From the NCBI RefSeq assembly GCF_000411255.1, contig NZ_KE150412.1:2054648-2118647 (forward strand): a DNA stretch of 64,000 nucleotides, given 5' to 3'. The position numbers and the translations under genes are program-made. Within the stretch, counting starts at the first letter, position 1. Every line of letters begins with the position of its first letter. Positions 15,598-24,209 of the stretch are shown here, piece after piece. This DNA comes from Paenibacillus sp. HGH0039 (GTDB taxonomy: Bacteria > Bacillota > Bacilli > Paenibacillales > NBRC-103111). Under the pieces are notes generated by a model. It was given only the letters and a program-made list of their open reading frames with translations. It had not been told where the DNA came from and searched no databases.

Positions 15598-17163
15598 TCA
15601 CACAATAACATTGCGTGGCCCCTTCCGTCGGTGATATATCTCAGAATCCATCGAATTTTCTTCGAATGATTTTCCTGCCGGGACAGCACGTTCTTTGCCC
15701 CATTTACGAATATAGTCAATTTGCTCCGGGCTTGTTTGTGATAATGGAACCACATTTTCAAAAAAGCTAATATAGGTTTGTTCCGAAATCGAGTCGTCCC
15801 CTTTAACAATCGCTTGCTTGACAACATCTCTTACAGCCGCTTCAAGATCCGCTCCGGCAAATCCTTCGGATATATGCACAAGTTTTTCTAGCAAATCTGG
15901 GGAGACGTTAGTCTTCAGCCCTTTTTCAATATAGATCTTAATAATATCTTCACGTTCTTTTGCAGTTGGCAGGTCAACGAAAAATAGTTCGTCAAACCGT
16001 CCCCGACGGAGCAGTTCAGGGGGTAATTTGGACACGTCATTTGCAGTTGCGACAACGAAAACGCGGGCCATGCTCTCCTGCAGCCAGAACAAAAATTGGC
16101 CGACCATACGAGTAGACGTGCCTCCGTCATTACTCGCTCCGATCGCTCCCGCAAGTCCTTTTTCAATCTCGTCTATCCACAACACACAAGGGGACACATG
16201 GTCTGCTGTCGATAGTGCTTCTTTAAGGCGTGATTCACTTTGGCCGAGGTACTGACCCTGGATAGTGGACAAGTCAAGCCTGTAAAGCGGAAGATTCCAA
16301 AGGGATGCAATGGCTTTTGCCGAAAGAGACTTTCCGCATCCGGGTACGCCGACTAGCAAAATACCCCTTGGTGGCCTAATGCCGCGCTCCCTCAAATCTG
16401 CTGTAAGTAGCGGCTCGTTTGCTTCCAGCCACAGCTTCAATCCCTCAAGACCGCCTATTTCATAATCTTCCCGTACCTGAACACGTTCAATGCCGGAAAT
16501 ATCAGCGAAAATCCGATCTTTGGCATGGGTTAGCTCTTTTAAATCCTCGTTTTTTATGGCCCCGTTTGCAAGCATAGTGGCGATAACATTCTCTGCCTCA
16601 ATCTGGCTAATGCCCGCAAGAATGGCAGCCGCCTTCTTTTCCTCCTCGGGTCCCCATTCAATGGAGATTTCTCCTCGATAAGGCGAGATTTGATCCCGGA
16701 TCAGCACCAACATCTCATCCTCATTAGGAGGATCAAGGGTGACAGACATCCCATGACGCTGAAGCGGACTCCATACCGGACTGTTCGTAATGACGATAAC
16801 ACTGCCGCCGGTTTCCGTTGCCAGCATAACAACATCCTGGAACTGCCTCGCTGTCTGTGTGTCATCTTCAATATCTTGAACCTCATTAAATATGAAGGTC
16901 AGGTTCTGCTGCTGGCCTATTTTCTGACTGGCAAAATCCAATCCTCCCATAACGGATCGATCATCGTTCGCCATTCGGTTTGTAACAATATCGCGGGTTC
17001 CTTGTGAAATGGTATGATAAAAAATCGGAATCATAAGCTTCTGCGCAAGTTTGCCCAATACGTCCAGGGCACGAGTACGCTCGGCCGTCCGAATGGAGAT
17101 AAAAGGAATACGCGCTTTTAGATAGCGCTCCACCGTTTCCAGGCAACTATTCAAATCATTCAT
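15598..17163 (-). CDS. Ycf46-like AAA+ ATPase
   Basis: 521 residues. The N-terminal ~230 residues form the degenerate AAA-like region seen in Ycf46 proteins. The C-terminal AAA module has Walker A GVPGCGKS, Walker B VLWIDEIE and an RRGRFDE arginine-finger segment, followed by a helical lid (GFAGADLEAAVRD). The family is found in cyanobacteria, plastids and scattered bacteria, and its function is poorly defined. Its start overlaps the previous stop as ATGA, so it is translationally coupled as the last gene of a five-gene operon (20126 to 15598). The partners are a membrane coiled-coil protein and three unknown proteins. I infer ATP-driven remodelling of those partners. Confidence 0.88.
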   Translation of the reverse strand: MNDLNSCLETVERYLKARIPFISIRTAERTRALDVLGKLAQKLMIPIFYHTISQGTRDIVTNRMANDDRSVMGGLDFASQKIGQQQNLTFIFNEVQDIEDDTQTARQFQDVVMLATETGGSVIVITNSPVWSPLQRHGMSVTLDPPNEDEMLVLIRDQISPYRGEISIEWGPEEEKKAAAILAGISQIEAENVIATMLANGAIKNEDLKELTHAKDRIFADISGIERVQVREDYEIGGLEGLKLWLEANEPLLTADLRERGIRPPRGILLVGVPGCGKSLSAKAIASLWNLPLYRLDLSTIQGQYLGQSESRLKEALSTADHVSPCVLWIDEIEKGLAGAIGASNDGGTSTRMVGQFLFWLQESMARVFVVATANDVSKLPPELLRRGRFDELFFVDLPTAKEREDIIKIYIEKGLKTNVSPDLLEKLVHISEGFAGADLEAAVRDVVKQAIVKGDDSISEQTYISFFENVVPLSQTSPEQIDYIRKWGKERAVPAGKSFEENSMDSEIYHRRKGPRNVIV

Positions 17164-17708
17164 CTTAAAATTACCTTTCTTCTTATATTGGTTCCGCCTC
17201 CCGGCGGCTTCTGCGGAACTCCCGAAGAGGAAACAGAAGCCAGCGGCATACTGTCGGGCTGCTCGTAATTCGTTAAGGCATTATTCTTCACCAGCATTTT
17301 TAGATGACCCGTTCGGTCCGTTTTTACACTATTTTCGATGGATAGCTGTGTCTCTTTTACATACTTTTGCAGGATTTCGGACAACTGGCTTTTTACTTGT
17401 TCAGGCAAAGCAGGTATATGTATCAATCGATTTAATTTACCGAATCGTCTGCGGGTATCCAGCAGCGTACGAACGAGTGCCGTGTCATCACCATTTAACC
17501 GGGAGAAATCTGTGTTCATTTGACGGTTTATCGAATTCAACCGGGTCTCTAACGTGATAGAAATACGGCGGATCAAGTGCTCGGCGACACCGGCCTGCCA
17601 TTCGAAGCTGCCCTTTTCCATCCGTTGAAGTACCGCTTCTTCCTCTGTTCCCTCCAGGAAAGCGTCCAGGCAGTCCACCCATTCGGCGTAAGTTACAGGG
17701 ACCTTCAT
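17160..17708 (-). CDS. Hypothetical helical protein of AAA operon
   Basis: 182 residues from ATG 17708, which overlaps the stop of the preceding gene (ATGA); the longer in-frame start at 17762 would lie deep inside that gene. Predicted mostly alpha-helical and charged, with a Pro/Gly-rich tail (KPPGGGTN) and a basic end (RRKVILR). It has no membrane segment or recognised motif. Coupling on both sides implies it is made in fixed ratio with the AAA ATPase and may be an adaptor. Confidence 0.75.
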   Translation of the reverse strand: MKVPVTYAEWVDCLDAFLEGTEEEAVLQRMEKGSFEWQAGVAEHLIRRISITLETRLNSINRQMNTDFSRLNGDDTALVRTLLDTRRRFGKLNRLIHIPALPEQVKSQLSEILQKYVKETQLSIENSVKTDRTGHLKMLVKNNALTNYEQPDSMPLASVSSSGVPQKPPGGGTNIRRKVILR

Positions 17709-17941
17709 AGCAGTTTGCTGCCTCTTCGCCTGATAAGAGCAGCCGGCGGCTTCAAATCCCACTCGGGAAACTGGCTGGCCAGGGTATCGTTCGTTGTCAA
17801 TTGAGTCACAGCCTCTAGTTGGGGGTTCTTATCACTTTCTTGATAGGACGTTATATCCTCTGTCCGTTCTACCGCAGGACCTGCATTTCTTTTTCTGTTA
17901 AGAATCATTCCATTGGATTGTTCATTCATTCCCTTATCCAC
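17705..17941 (-). CDS. Small hypothetical protein of AAA operon
   Basis: 78 residues from GTG 17941; an ATG at 17929 is also possible. It begins 6 bases after the stop of the membrane coiled-coil gene. The sequence is polar and probably largely disordered, ending in a short basic/hydrophobic tail (ALIRRRGSKLL). No family is recognised. The overlap with the next start (ATGA) supports it being real despite its size. Confidence 0.6.
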   Translation of the reverse strand: MDKGMNEQSNGMILNRKRNAGPAVERTEDITSYQESDKNPQLEAVTQLTTNDTLASQFPEWDLKPPAALIRRRGSKLL

Positions 17942-17947
17942 TCCATT

Positions 17948-19651
17948 TTAGGATTTCATAACAGCTCGGGCATTATCATGGCTTGAGAAAGAATATTGCT
18001 CAGGTGAGATGGTATCGAGAAATTCGGTAACCTTCCCGGCCTTCACATCCTCAGACGCATATTCTCTGCGCCATTCCACAACATCAGCCAGTACTGCGCG
18101 CAAGATATCCTTGCAGCTTGTCAATAAGCGTTCGTAGTCTTGTACGACCCTAGCCTTTATGTTCACCAAATTACGCTTGGACATGTACCAGTAGATAATA
18201 CCGACTGCACCTAATACGAAGAAAAAAGGCAGCACAAAGCCCATTGCACCAAAAATAATCCCGAACATAAGTGCGCCCCAATGCTTGGATTCCAACTTCA
18301 CACGCGAGAGATCATCCTCTTTCCGTTTTTCCATATGTTCTGTTAAAGATTGAATCAGTTCAGCTTCGTTTGAGCCATCATTCGTGTGGCTCTTCCAATC
18401 ATCAATGGAGATATCTATGCTGTAAGGTACGTTGGAACGATTCTCGGCCGTTAGATCGTCGTGTGCCTGCCGGATCCACTCTTTCGACAACGCAATGGAC
18501 AGTTTCTGCGTGGCCAAGGAAGCATTCGATACTTCAGGGTGCATGGCAAAGTTAGTTAGCAGTTGTGTAAAAGAAATTCGTTCTTCCAGTGTCTTCTCGG
18601 CAGCGAACATGGTCTGTGCCCTGTCCCTGTCCCCGTTTTCATTCACAATCAGCGATAATAACCGCTCATCACGCCGAAGCGGAAGTTCCTCGTCGTCGAA
18701 CTTGGATACCAGCGTATCCAGTAAGGCATCTACGGCAAAAGCGATGCTTTTGGAAGGAGTAATTTCCTTTTGAAAGATATCTGTAAAATAGTCATGAATA
18801 ATGGCATGGAGTTTCGCTCCCTCCATAGAGGTTTCGAGATTCGGCCAAGTCGGACTATAATCTTTTAAGTATGGATAAGATTCCCCGGACGATTTCTGCG
18901 TCTTCATTTGCAGAGCCGTTTTCCAGCTTGCATGCTGTTCTTCCACAAAGCCGACCTTCTGTGAAAGCTCCTCAATCCACGTTTCAATCTGTTTGCCGGT
19001 TTTGATGCGTGCATCCGGCCCAAAAATCCCATTCGAGAAACCATCGATCAAAACGACGATTTCCCGTTCCAACTGATGAGGGTCCTGAAGATTGAAATAA
19101 CGATCGAGCCACTCGCGACTTGCTTTATAGCGGGCGCCTCTTCGGGTTACCAGAGCAAAGAATAAAGAGGTTTTCTCATCATCGCGTCTGAGGGCTTCCA
19201 TCATCGCTTTATCAGCCAATTCCTTGTTATCATTCAGCCAGGAGGCTAAGGCAATAAGCGCAGGAGCCAGCCAATAACGCGGGGCTGCCAGCATGTGCTC
19301 TTCGGTTGAGTTTTCTATCGTCTCTTTCTTCACAAGACTGGCATCAACCGCCTGCAAAATACCTGTAGTTCTGCGGCGTACCTCACTGTAATGCCCATAC
19401 TTTGTCTCGATTTCTTGCCGGACTTTCACCAGACGTGTCTCCGCAAGCTGAAGATTCTTCTCCAGTTGATCTTTTCTTACATACTCCTGGAATTCCTGTA
19501 CAAGCTGTTCAATCTTCGATTGAGTCTCCAGCACTTCTTGACTTACCGAACTCACTTGTCCGGATACATGTTCAATATTGTCAGCCAAAACACGAATGTT
19601 GCCTTCCAATCTGCTTAAATCGGCTGTACGAATAACTCTTTCATTAGACAT
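17948..19651 (-). CDS. Membrane-anchored coiled-coil protein of AAA operon
   Basis: 567 residues. Residues 1-115 are a heptad-rich coiled coil, 120-440 a helical domain with no known motif, about 455-500 contain two adjacent hydrophobic segments (ALMFGIIFGAMGFVLPFFFV and the next stretch), and the rest is a helical cytoplasmic tail. No signal peptide is seen, so both ends probably face the cytoplasm. ATG 19651 lies 5 bases after the preceding stop. It looks like a membrane scaffold for the operon's AAA ATPase. No named family is recognised. Confidence 0.8.
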   Translation of the reverse strand: MSNERVIRTADLSRLEGNIRVLADNIEHVSGQVSSVSQEVLETQSKIEQLVQEFQEYVRKDQLEKNLQLAETRLVKVRQEIETKYGHYSEVRRRTTGILQAVDASLVKKETIENSTEEHMLAAPRYWLAPALIALASWLNDNKELADKAMMEALRRDDEKTSLFFALVTRRGARYKASREWLDRYFNLQDPHQLEREIVVLIDGFSNGIFGPDARIKTGKQIETWIEELSQKVGFVEEQHASWKTALQMKTQKSSGESYPYLKDYSPTWPNLETSMEGAKLHAIIHDYFTDIFQKEITPSKSIAFAVDALLDTLVSKFDDEELPLRRDERLLSLIVNENGDRDRAQTMFAAEKTLEERISFTQLLTNFAMHPEVSNASLATQKLSIALSKEWIRQAHDDLTAENRSNVPYSIDISIDDWKSHTNDGSNEAELIQSLTEHMEKRKEDDLSRVKLESKHWGALMFGIIFGAMGFVLPFFFVLGAVGIIYWYMSKRNLVNIKARVVQDYERLLTSCKDILRAVLADVVEWRREYASEDVKAGKVTEFLDTISPEQYSFSSHDNARAVMKS

Positions 19652-19655
19652 GGAG

Positions 19656-20126
19656 TCACCCCTTAATCATGGATACATTGCCGTTACGGGCAACCGCACA
19701 TATGGAATCCGAATAGATTTCGATAAATTCGTAACCCGGATGAACGGCGAGACTTCTGCCCTTCTCCATGCCTCCGGGTAACGCCGTGCCTTTCTTATAA
19801 TGCTCTATAATCTCGAGCCGGATATCTAAGGAATGAACCTCATAGGGTTCACCGAGATAGCATTTTGAGATAATGCCGATCGGAAACTGATAGGGCTGCA
19901 GTTCGGAGAATTCATTGGCAACAGCCTGGATTATTTGATCGATCTTTGACCGATCCAGTACCGCTCCCGCTCCATCAAGCTGGGATAACGCATTTACGTA
20001 CGCATCCGAGCGCTTTTCCCGCCTTTTTTTGTCCAATGCTAAACCGGTCAGCTCCACGCCGGTTCCAGACTGCGGCCTTATTTCGATATCTCTTTTAACC
20101 GTTGTATTCAAAATTTGTCTTCTCAA
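19656..20126 (-). CDS. Hypothetical protein, first gene of AAA operon
   Basis: 156 residues. The N-terminus is basic; the C-terminal half (YQFPIGIISKCYLGEPYEVH onward) looks like a mixed alpha/beta domain with a histidine-rich stretch. No signal peptide or membrane segment is seen. It opens the operon, with a spacing of 4 bases to the coiled-coil gene. I do not recognise the family. Confidence 0.7.
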   Translation of the reverse strand: MRRQILNTTVKRDIEIRPQSGTGVELTGLALDKKRREKRSDAYVNALSQLDGAGAVLDRSKIDQIIQAVANEFSELQPYQFPIGIISKCYLGEPYEVHSLDIRLEIIEHYKKGTALPGGMEKGRSLAVHPGYEFIEIYSDSICAVARNGNVSMIKG

Positions 20127-20343
20127 ACAAGCACCCGCCTTTCCGGAAGTAAAACTTAAGAACTAGGTCAAAAGAACCTTTTGATTATTGAATAATAGTA
20201 TAATTGCGCCAACAAAGTAAGTAAAGGGAAATAACAAAGCGGTATTTGTAGAATATTGGATTAATTATAGGGTATGTCTTCCAATATGTCTCATTTCATG
20301 ATATACCTAATAGGTTATTTTATTTATTAAGGAGTGTTTAGAC

Positions 20344-21174
20344 ATGAAAAAATTAGTCACTGGAATTATTATCGGTTGTGCTCTCACAACGACCACTTCC
20401 GTATTTGCAGATTCTGTAAAAGAATATCTGCTATCTAAAGTTACCTATCCAATTGTCGTTAACAACAAACTATATTCAAACGACCAACCTATTTTAAATT
20501 ATGAAGGCTCGACCTATGTCCCTTTAAAAGCTGTAGGGGATATGTTGGGTGCAAATGTTAAATGGGACAACGATCGTGTTTTAATTGACTCGATTAAAGC
20601 CACGGATGACAAACCTGGTACTACAACAAGCGGTAACACGGGAATTGTGACCAAAAACTTTGCTTCTGTTCAAAAATACCTTCCCAGGTATACACCCGCA
20701 GTAAAGTTAAATGGTGAGTTATATTACATCAATAAATCAAGAGGCTTTACATTAATTACGGATGAGGAAAACAACTACTATGCAGATTTAAGTTTCAGTG
20801 ATTCGGCCCTGAATGAAATTTTAGCTGTCGCGTTTAATAACTATGAAGTTGAACCCGTTTCACATCCGTTTGCAAAAGGTACTACCCAAGCAAAGCAAGA
20901 ATACGTCGAGAAAGAGATCAAACAAGATGGCATTAACAACTCCTATTACATCGGAAAAATATACAACAATGACAAAAGTAAAACTTATGAAATCATAACG
21001 AAAGACGGCGAAGAAAAGGGCGCATTTAATTACAAAGGAAATGTCTATGATCTCAGCAAAGCCAACGGGGTGTTTAACCTCATTCCTGTACACGACCTAT
21101 TCGATTATTTCGGAATAAAGTGCAGCATTGAACGCGATACCAAAAACAATTTATTAATATTTAATTTCAACTAA
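20344..21174 (+). CDS. Secreted protein with copper-amine-oxidase N-terminal stalk domain
   Basis: 276 residues. A signal peptide (MKKLVTGIIIGCALTTTTSVFA, cut after FA-D) is followed by a stalk domain at about 35-85 (NNKLYSNDQPILNYEGSTYV, PLKAVGDMLGANVKW), common in Paenibacillus surface proteins despite its enzyme-derived name. The remaining ~180 residues are polar, with a possible second half-stalk at the C-terminus (LIPVHDLFDYFGIKC). ATG 20344 follows AAGGAGTG. No catalytic motif is present, so this is not an amine oxidase. It is divergent from the AAA operon. Role inferred as cell-envelope associated. Confidence 0.88.
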   Translation: MKKLVTGIIIGCALTTTTSVFADSVKEYLLSKVTYPIVVNNKLYSNDQPILNYEGSTYVPLKAVGDMLGANVKWDNDRVLIDSIKATDDKPGTTTSGNTGIVTKNFASVQKYLPRYTPAVKLNGELYYINKSRGFTLITDEENNYYADLSFSDSALNEILAVAFNNYEVEPVSHPFAKGTTQAKQEYVEKEIKQDGINNSYYIGKIYNNDKSKTYEIITKDGEEKGAFNYKGNVYDLSKANGVFNLIPVHDLFDYFGIKCSIERDTKNNLLIFNFN

Positions 21175-21292
21175 AAGGTTCTTAGGTTTGAGTGATAAAG
21201 AACAAGGAGCAGAAAACAAGAAACGATAACCAACAAGCAGGCCTCCCTTGAAAACCAAAGCGACACTACAATTGAAACCTACCTTTAAGAAT

Positions 21293-21321
21293 AAGGCACT
21301 CACTCGGGGTGCCTTTTCCTT
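21293..21321 (+). terminator. Rho-independent terminator after stalk-domain gene
   Basis: AAGGCAC and GTGCCTT form a stem around TCACTCGGG, followed by TTTTCCTTCTT. Confidence 0.7.
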
Positions 21322-21347
21322 CTTAATGCTATACGTTATGCTATTCT

Positions 21348-22823
21348 TCAAACCGCCTCCACCATCTCTTGTTCCTCTATAAGATCCATGCTTTGGCTCT
21401 GACGGTATTCCTGGGCAACCATGGTCGTAATAAATTCAACAGTAGGATCAATCTCCTCTACTGTGGCTTGAAGGCCTTCAATATCGGAATAGAAAAACTC
21501 CTTCCGCAGATTCACTTTATTCACACGGCTATCCGATAAAATCCGGTGCAAATCCTGCTCCAGTTGAACAGCGTTCTCGCTAAACACCATCGCATGAATA
21601 TCGAATTTAAACGGTACGGAGGCGTCCCCCAGCTCTTCGATCCGGTCCAGCGGATTTAAACGGCGCGTCATACCGATTTTGAACATCCGATCACCAAAGG
21701 AACCCAAATTCGAAATGACATAGACATATCCTGCTCTTCCGTTGGCCCGCTTTGTAATTTCTTCTTTCTGCTCTTCCACCCGTTGGACCTGTTCTTCCAA
21801 TTCACGCAGCCTGGCTTCCAGAGCGGCGATTTTACCCGGATCGGTTTCCTTGCTGAGAACTTCTTTGTTTTTCTCCATCTCTTTAAAATATTTCTGTTCT
21901 TCCTGCTCGATTTTCTTCCGTTCCTCATTGAGCAGGCGCTGTTCTTCCGCTTCTTGGCGCATTTGCTCCCGGATCAGTTTTTGTTCTTCCTTCTCTTTTT
22001 CCTTTTGAATGAAGTACTGATATTCCACTAAAATAGCATTTTTGAACAGCGGCTCAATCTCAGACAAAAATCTCGTAATGGTAGGCAAAATTTGCGAGTT
22101 TCCGCCTGCACAGATAACCTGATACTTATTAATCAAATCGCTTGCGTTTGCGACTGCCTTATCCAAGTTCATATAACTTAGGGTATGCAAAATATTTTGA
22201 AGCTCGGCTTGGAGACCGATGACCATCAAGTGATAAATCGTTTTGTTCGCTTTCGTCGTATAGCGGTCTTCGTAGGATTTGAGCAAAGCCTTGATCTCTT
22301 TATTGATGCCGGACATCTCCTGTCGGAGCTTCTTGGAATCATGATGATGCAAATGAAGCTCGACGATCGGCTTTAGAGCGCCCTCACCCAGACTCTCTTC
22401 AAGTACCGCCAGTTCTTCTTCGATCACTTCAAACTTAACGGCGGCTGGAAACTTCTCCAGTAAATTATTAATTCCGAGAGATTCGCTTTTCGTTTTGGCA
22501 AGAGTCTTCTCAATCTTGTTTAGAGCCTTCTGCCTGGACTCTAGCTCGGCCGAGATGCCTTCCGATTGTCTGAGTTCTTGCTCCATCTTGGTTTGAATGT
22601 CTGCCAGGTGCCCCTTCGCGATAGCCAGACTCGCGTCCGCTTCTCTTCTAGCCTCTCTCAAAATGTGTTCAGCTTCCTGCCTGACGGACTCTCTCGCTTG
22701 GTGGATCGTAGCCTGGATTACATCCTCTTTCTCCTGGATCTGCTTATTGATTCTTTCCAAGTGCAATGTTTTCTCCGCAATCGACTTATTCAGATTCAGC
22801 ATTTCTAGAATCTTTTTAAACAT
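21348..22823 (-). CDS. DUF4041 coiled-coil protein with C-terminal T5orf172 (GIY-YIG-like) domain
   Basis: 491 residues from ATG 22823, which has AAGGAG 8 bases upstream; the in-frame start at 22862 has none. The first ~130 residues and residues 270-375 are long charged coiled coils. Between them is the DUF4041 core. The C-terminus (GYVYVISNLGSFGDRMFKIG, then RIEELGDASVPF) is a T5orf172/Bro-type GIY-YIG-like domain. Such proteins are found in phages and defence regions. The role is unproven. It sits beside a NERD protein and a STAND NTPase on the same strand, which suggests an accessory or defence setting. Confidence 0.85.
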   Translation of the reverse strand: MFKKILEMLNLNKSIAEKTLHLERINKQIQEKEDVIQATIHQARESVRQEAEHILREARREADASLAIAKGHLADIQTKMEQELRQSEGISAELESRQKALNKIEKTLAKTKSESLGINNLLEKFPAAVKFEVIEEELAVLEESLGEGALKPIVELHLHHHDSKKLRQEMSGINKEIKALLKSYEDRYTTKANKTIYHLMVIGLQAELQNILHTLSYMNLDKAVANASDLINKYQVICAGGNSQILPTITRFLSEIEPLFKNAILVEYQYFIQKEKEKEEQKLIREQMRQEAEEQRLLNEERKKIEQEEQKYFKEMEKNKEVLSKETDPGKIAALEARLRELEEQVQRVEEQKEEITKRANGRAGYVYVISNLGSFGDRMFKIGMTRRLNPLDRIEELGDASVPFKFDIHAMVFSENAVQLEQDLHRILSDSRVNKVNLRKEFFYSDIEGLQATVEEIDPTVEFITTMVAQEYRQSQSMDLIEEQEMVEAV

Positions 22824-22985
22824 GGGTAAGTCTCCTTTAGCATAAAAAAGTGAGTAAACCATTTAAGCAGCGTCAATTTCTATCCTTAGTGTCACGTCGG
22901 CCAAAAAAAGTCTCATTTCTTCATCCTGTCCCGTTACACCCTATACCGCCTTTTGTAAAATGCACCCTCTCACATGTAACGATTG

Positions 22986-23669
22986 CTAAGCTTTTTTGCT
23001 TTTCGCGATATGCTCGGCTCTGATCCTAGCGTCTGTTATATTCGCTGTCGCGATCAGCTCGTAAATTCCCCTAATATCCGTTTCAGAAAGCGATGGTTCC
23101 GGATTCTCTGCCTGCATGCGAACCATCTTGCGCCCGATAAACTCCGAAAGCTCGACATCATACACGATAAGTTCATCCGACTGAATTTTCCGCAGCTCCG
23201 GATCTATGCTAAAACGGCACCGCATCGTAAACGAAATCATCGAAATGAATTTCACCCGCTTGTAAGCCGGAATGTGCAGCTCCACCGCTTTGATATGCCC
23301 GTAGTTCTGCATCAGTGGATTGTACATGTTGAACCGGTTGCTTACACGCCAGTATCGATCCTTACGCGCCCCCTTGATTTCCCCATTGTAATTCTTCGTT
23401 TCAATGACAAAAAGCCCATAGGGAGAAATGACCAAATGATCAATTTGAGAGTATCCTGACCGTGACTTTGGATTCGGAATCAGCAGATTGCTCAGATAAC
23501 GGCATTCCTTTGGAAGCTGATCCAATTGAATATTGATTCTGTGCTCCCCCAGTTCCCCGATACGGGTGGCTTCCACTTTGGGGCGTCTCGCGGCGGGTAC
23601 TTGTTTAGCTTTCTTTTGGGGTGGTTCTGATGCTGGCTTGGCAAAAAGTGCCCGTAGTTTAGCAAACAT
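22986..23669 (-). CDS. NERD (nuclease-related) domain protein
   Basis: 227 residues from ATG 23669 after GAGGAG; the upstream ATG 23684 overlaps that ribosome site. After a basic N-terminus, the NERD core runs from about 45 to 160: IGELGEHRI, then SQIDHLVISPYGLFVIETKN with the D..ExK pattern expected of PD-(D/E)xK-like folds. The nuclease motif therefore appears intact. It ends in a Lys-rich tail. It is transcribed with the same polarity as the DUF4041 gene, about 160 bases upstream. Role inferred as nucleic-acid processing or defence. Confidence 0.87.
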   Translation of the reverse strand: MFAKLRALFAKPASEPPQKKAKQVPAARRPKVEATRIGELGEHRINIQLDQLPKECRYLSNLLIPNPKSRSGYSQIDHLVISPYGLFVIETKNYNGEIKGARKDRYWRVSNRFNMYNPLMQNYGHIKAVELHIPAYKRVKFISMISFTMRCRFSIDPELRKIQSDELIVYDVELSEFIGRKMVRMQAENPEPSLSETDIRGIYELIATANITDARIRAEHIAKSKKA

Positions 23670-23748
23670 ACGTCTTCTCCTCATTTATAAAACGATATAA
23701 GACATCATTCGCTAAAATTCCATGGATTTCCTTTCTTGGAGGGCACAA

Positions 23749-23800
23749 AACAAAAAAAGCCTAGGTCTCGATACCTATAAGGTAATGAGAATGAGGCTTT
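23749..23800 (-). terminator. Terminator of 90-residue protein gene
   Basis: In minus RNA AAAGCCT...AGGCTTT encloses an inner ACCTTATAGGT hairpin and is followed by seven T, then GTTTTG. Confidence 0.75.
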
Positions 23801-23860
23801 GAATTGTGTATGGTAAATCATTTCCCTTGCGTTTAAAAACACTAAACTTAACAGGGCCAG

Positions 23861-24127
23861 TCATTCGCTATGAAACTGGGACAAAATCTTGATGCCGTCC
23901 TGCACGCCTTTGATGTAAATCCACTCTTTCTTCATGTACTCCAGAGCCATTCCCTTGTCCTGCCACTCCCGAAGAAGCGTTTGTTGGTCCGGTTGAAGTG
24001 ATTGTAACAATTCCATTTCTAAGGCGCTGAGCTGCTCAGTCATGGGTTGGAAAACCGTTGAGGTGTCGGCCTCGTCTGCAAGGTTATCGAAACGATGGAT
24101 CAGGGAGTTGTTATGCCAATGAGTCAT
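23861..24127 (-). CDS. Small acidic helical hypothetical protein
   Basis: 88 residues from ATG 24127 (GGAGG ten bases upstream); a TTG at 24133 is also in frame. The sequence is helical and acidic (TEQLSALEMELLQSLQPDQQ) with no motif that I can name. It has its own strong terminator and lies downstream of the STAND NTPase gene, so it could be a partner of that system, but this is only position-based. Confidence 0.65.
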   Translation of the reverse strand: MTHWHNNSLIHRFDNLADEADTSTVFQPMTEQLSALEMELLQSLQPDQQTLLREWQDKGMALEYMKKEWIYIKGVQDGIKILSQFHSE

Positions 24128-24209
24128 GAACAAATTACCTCCATCCTGTGTGGGTTAAGGATAGGGTAGCAGAAATATGAAAGTGAGGTGGTACGTGGGG
24201 GCGTAAGGT

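Noticed and set aside
20344-21174. Copper amine oxidase enzyme
   Set aside because: Only the N-terminal stalk-type domain is present; no catalytic region.
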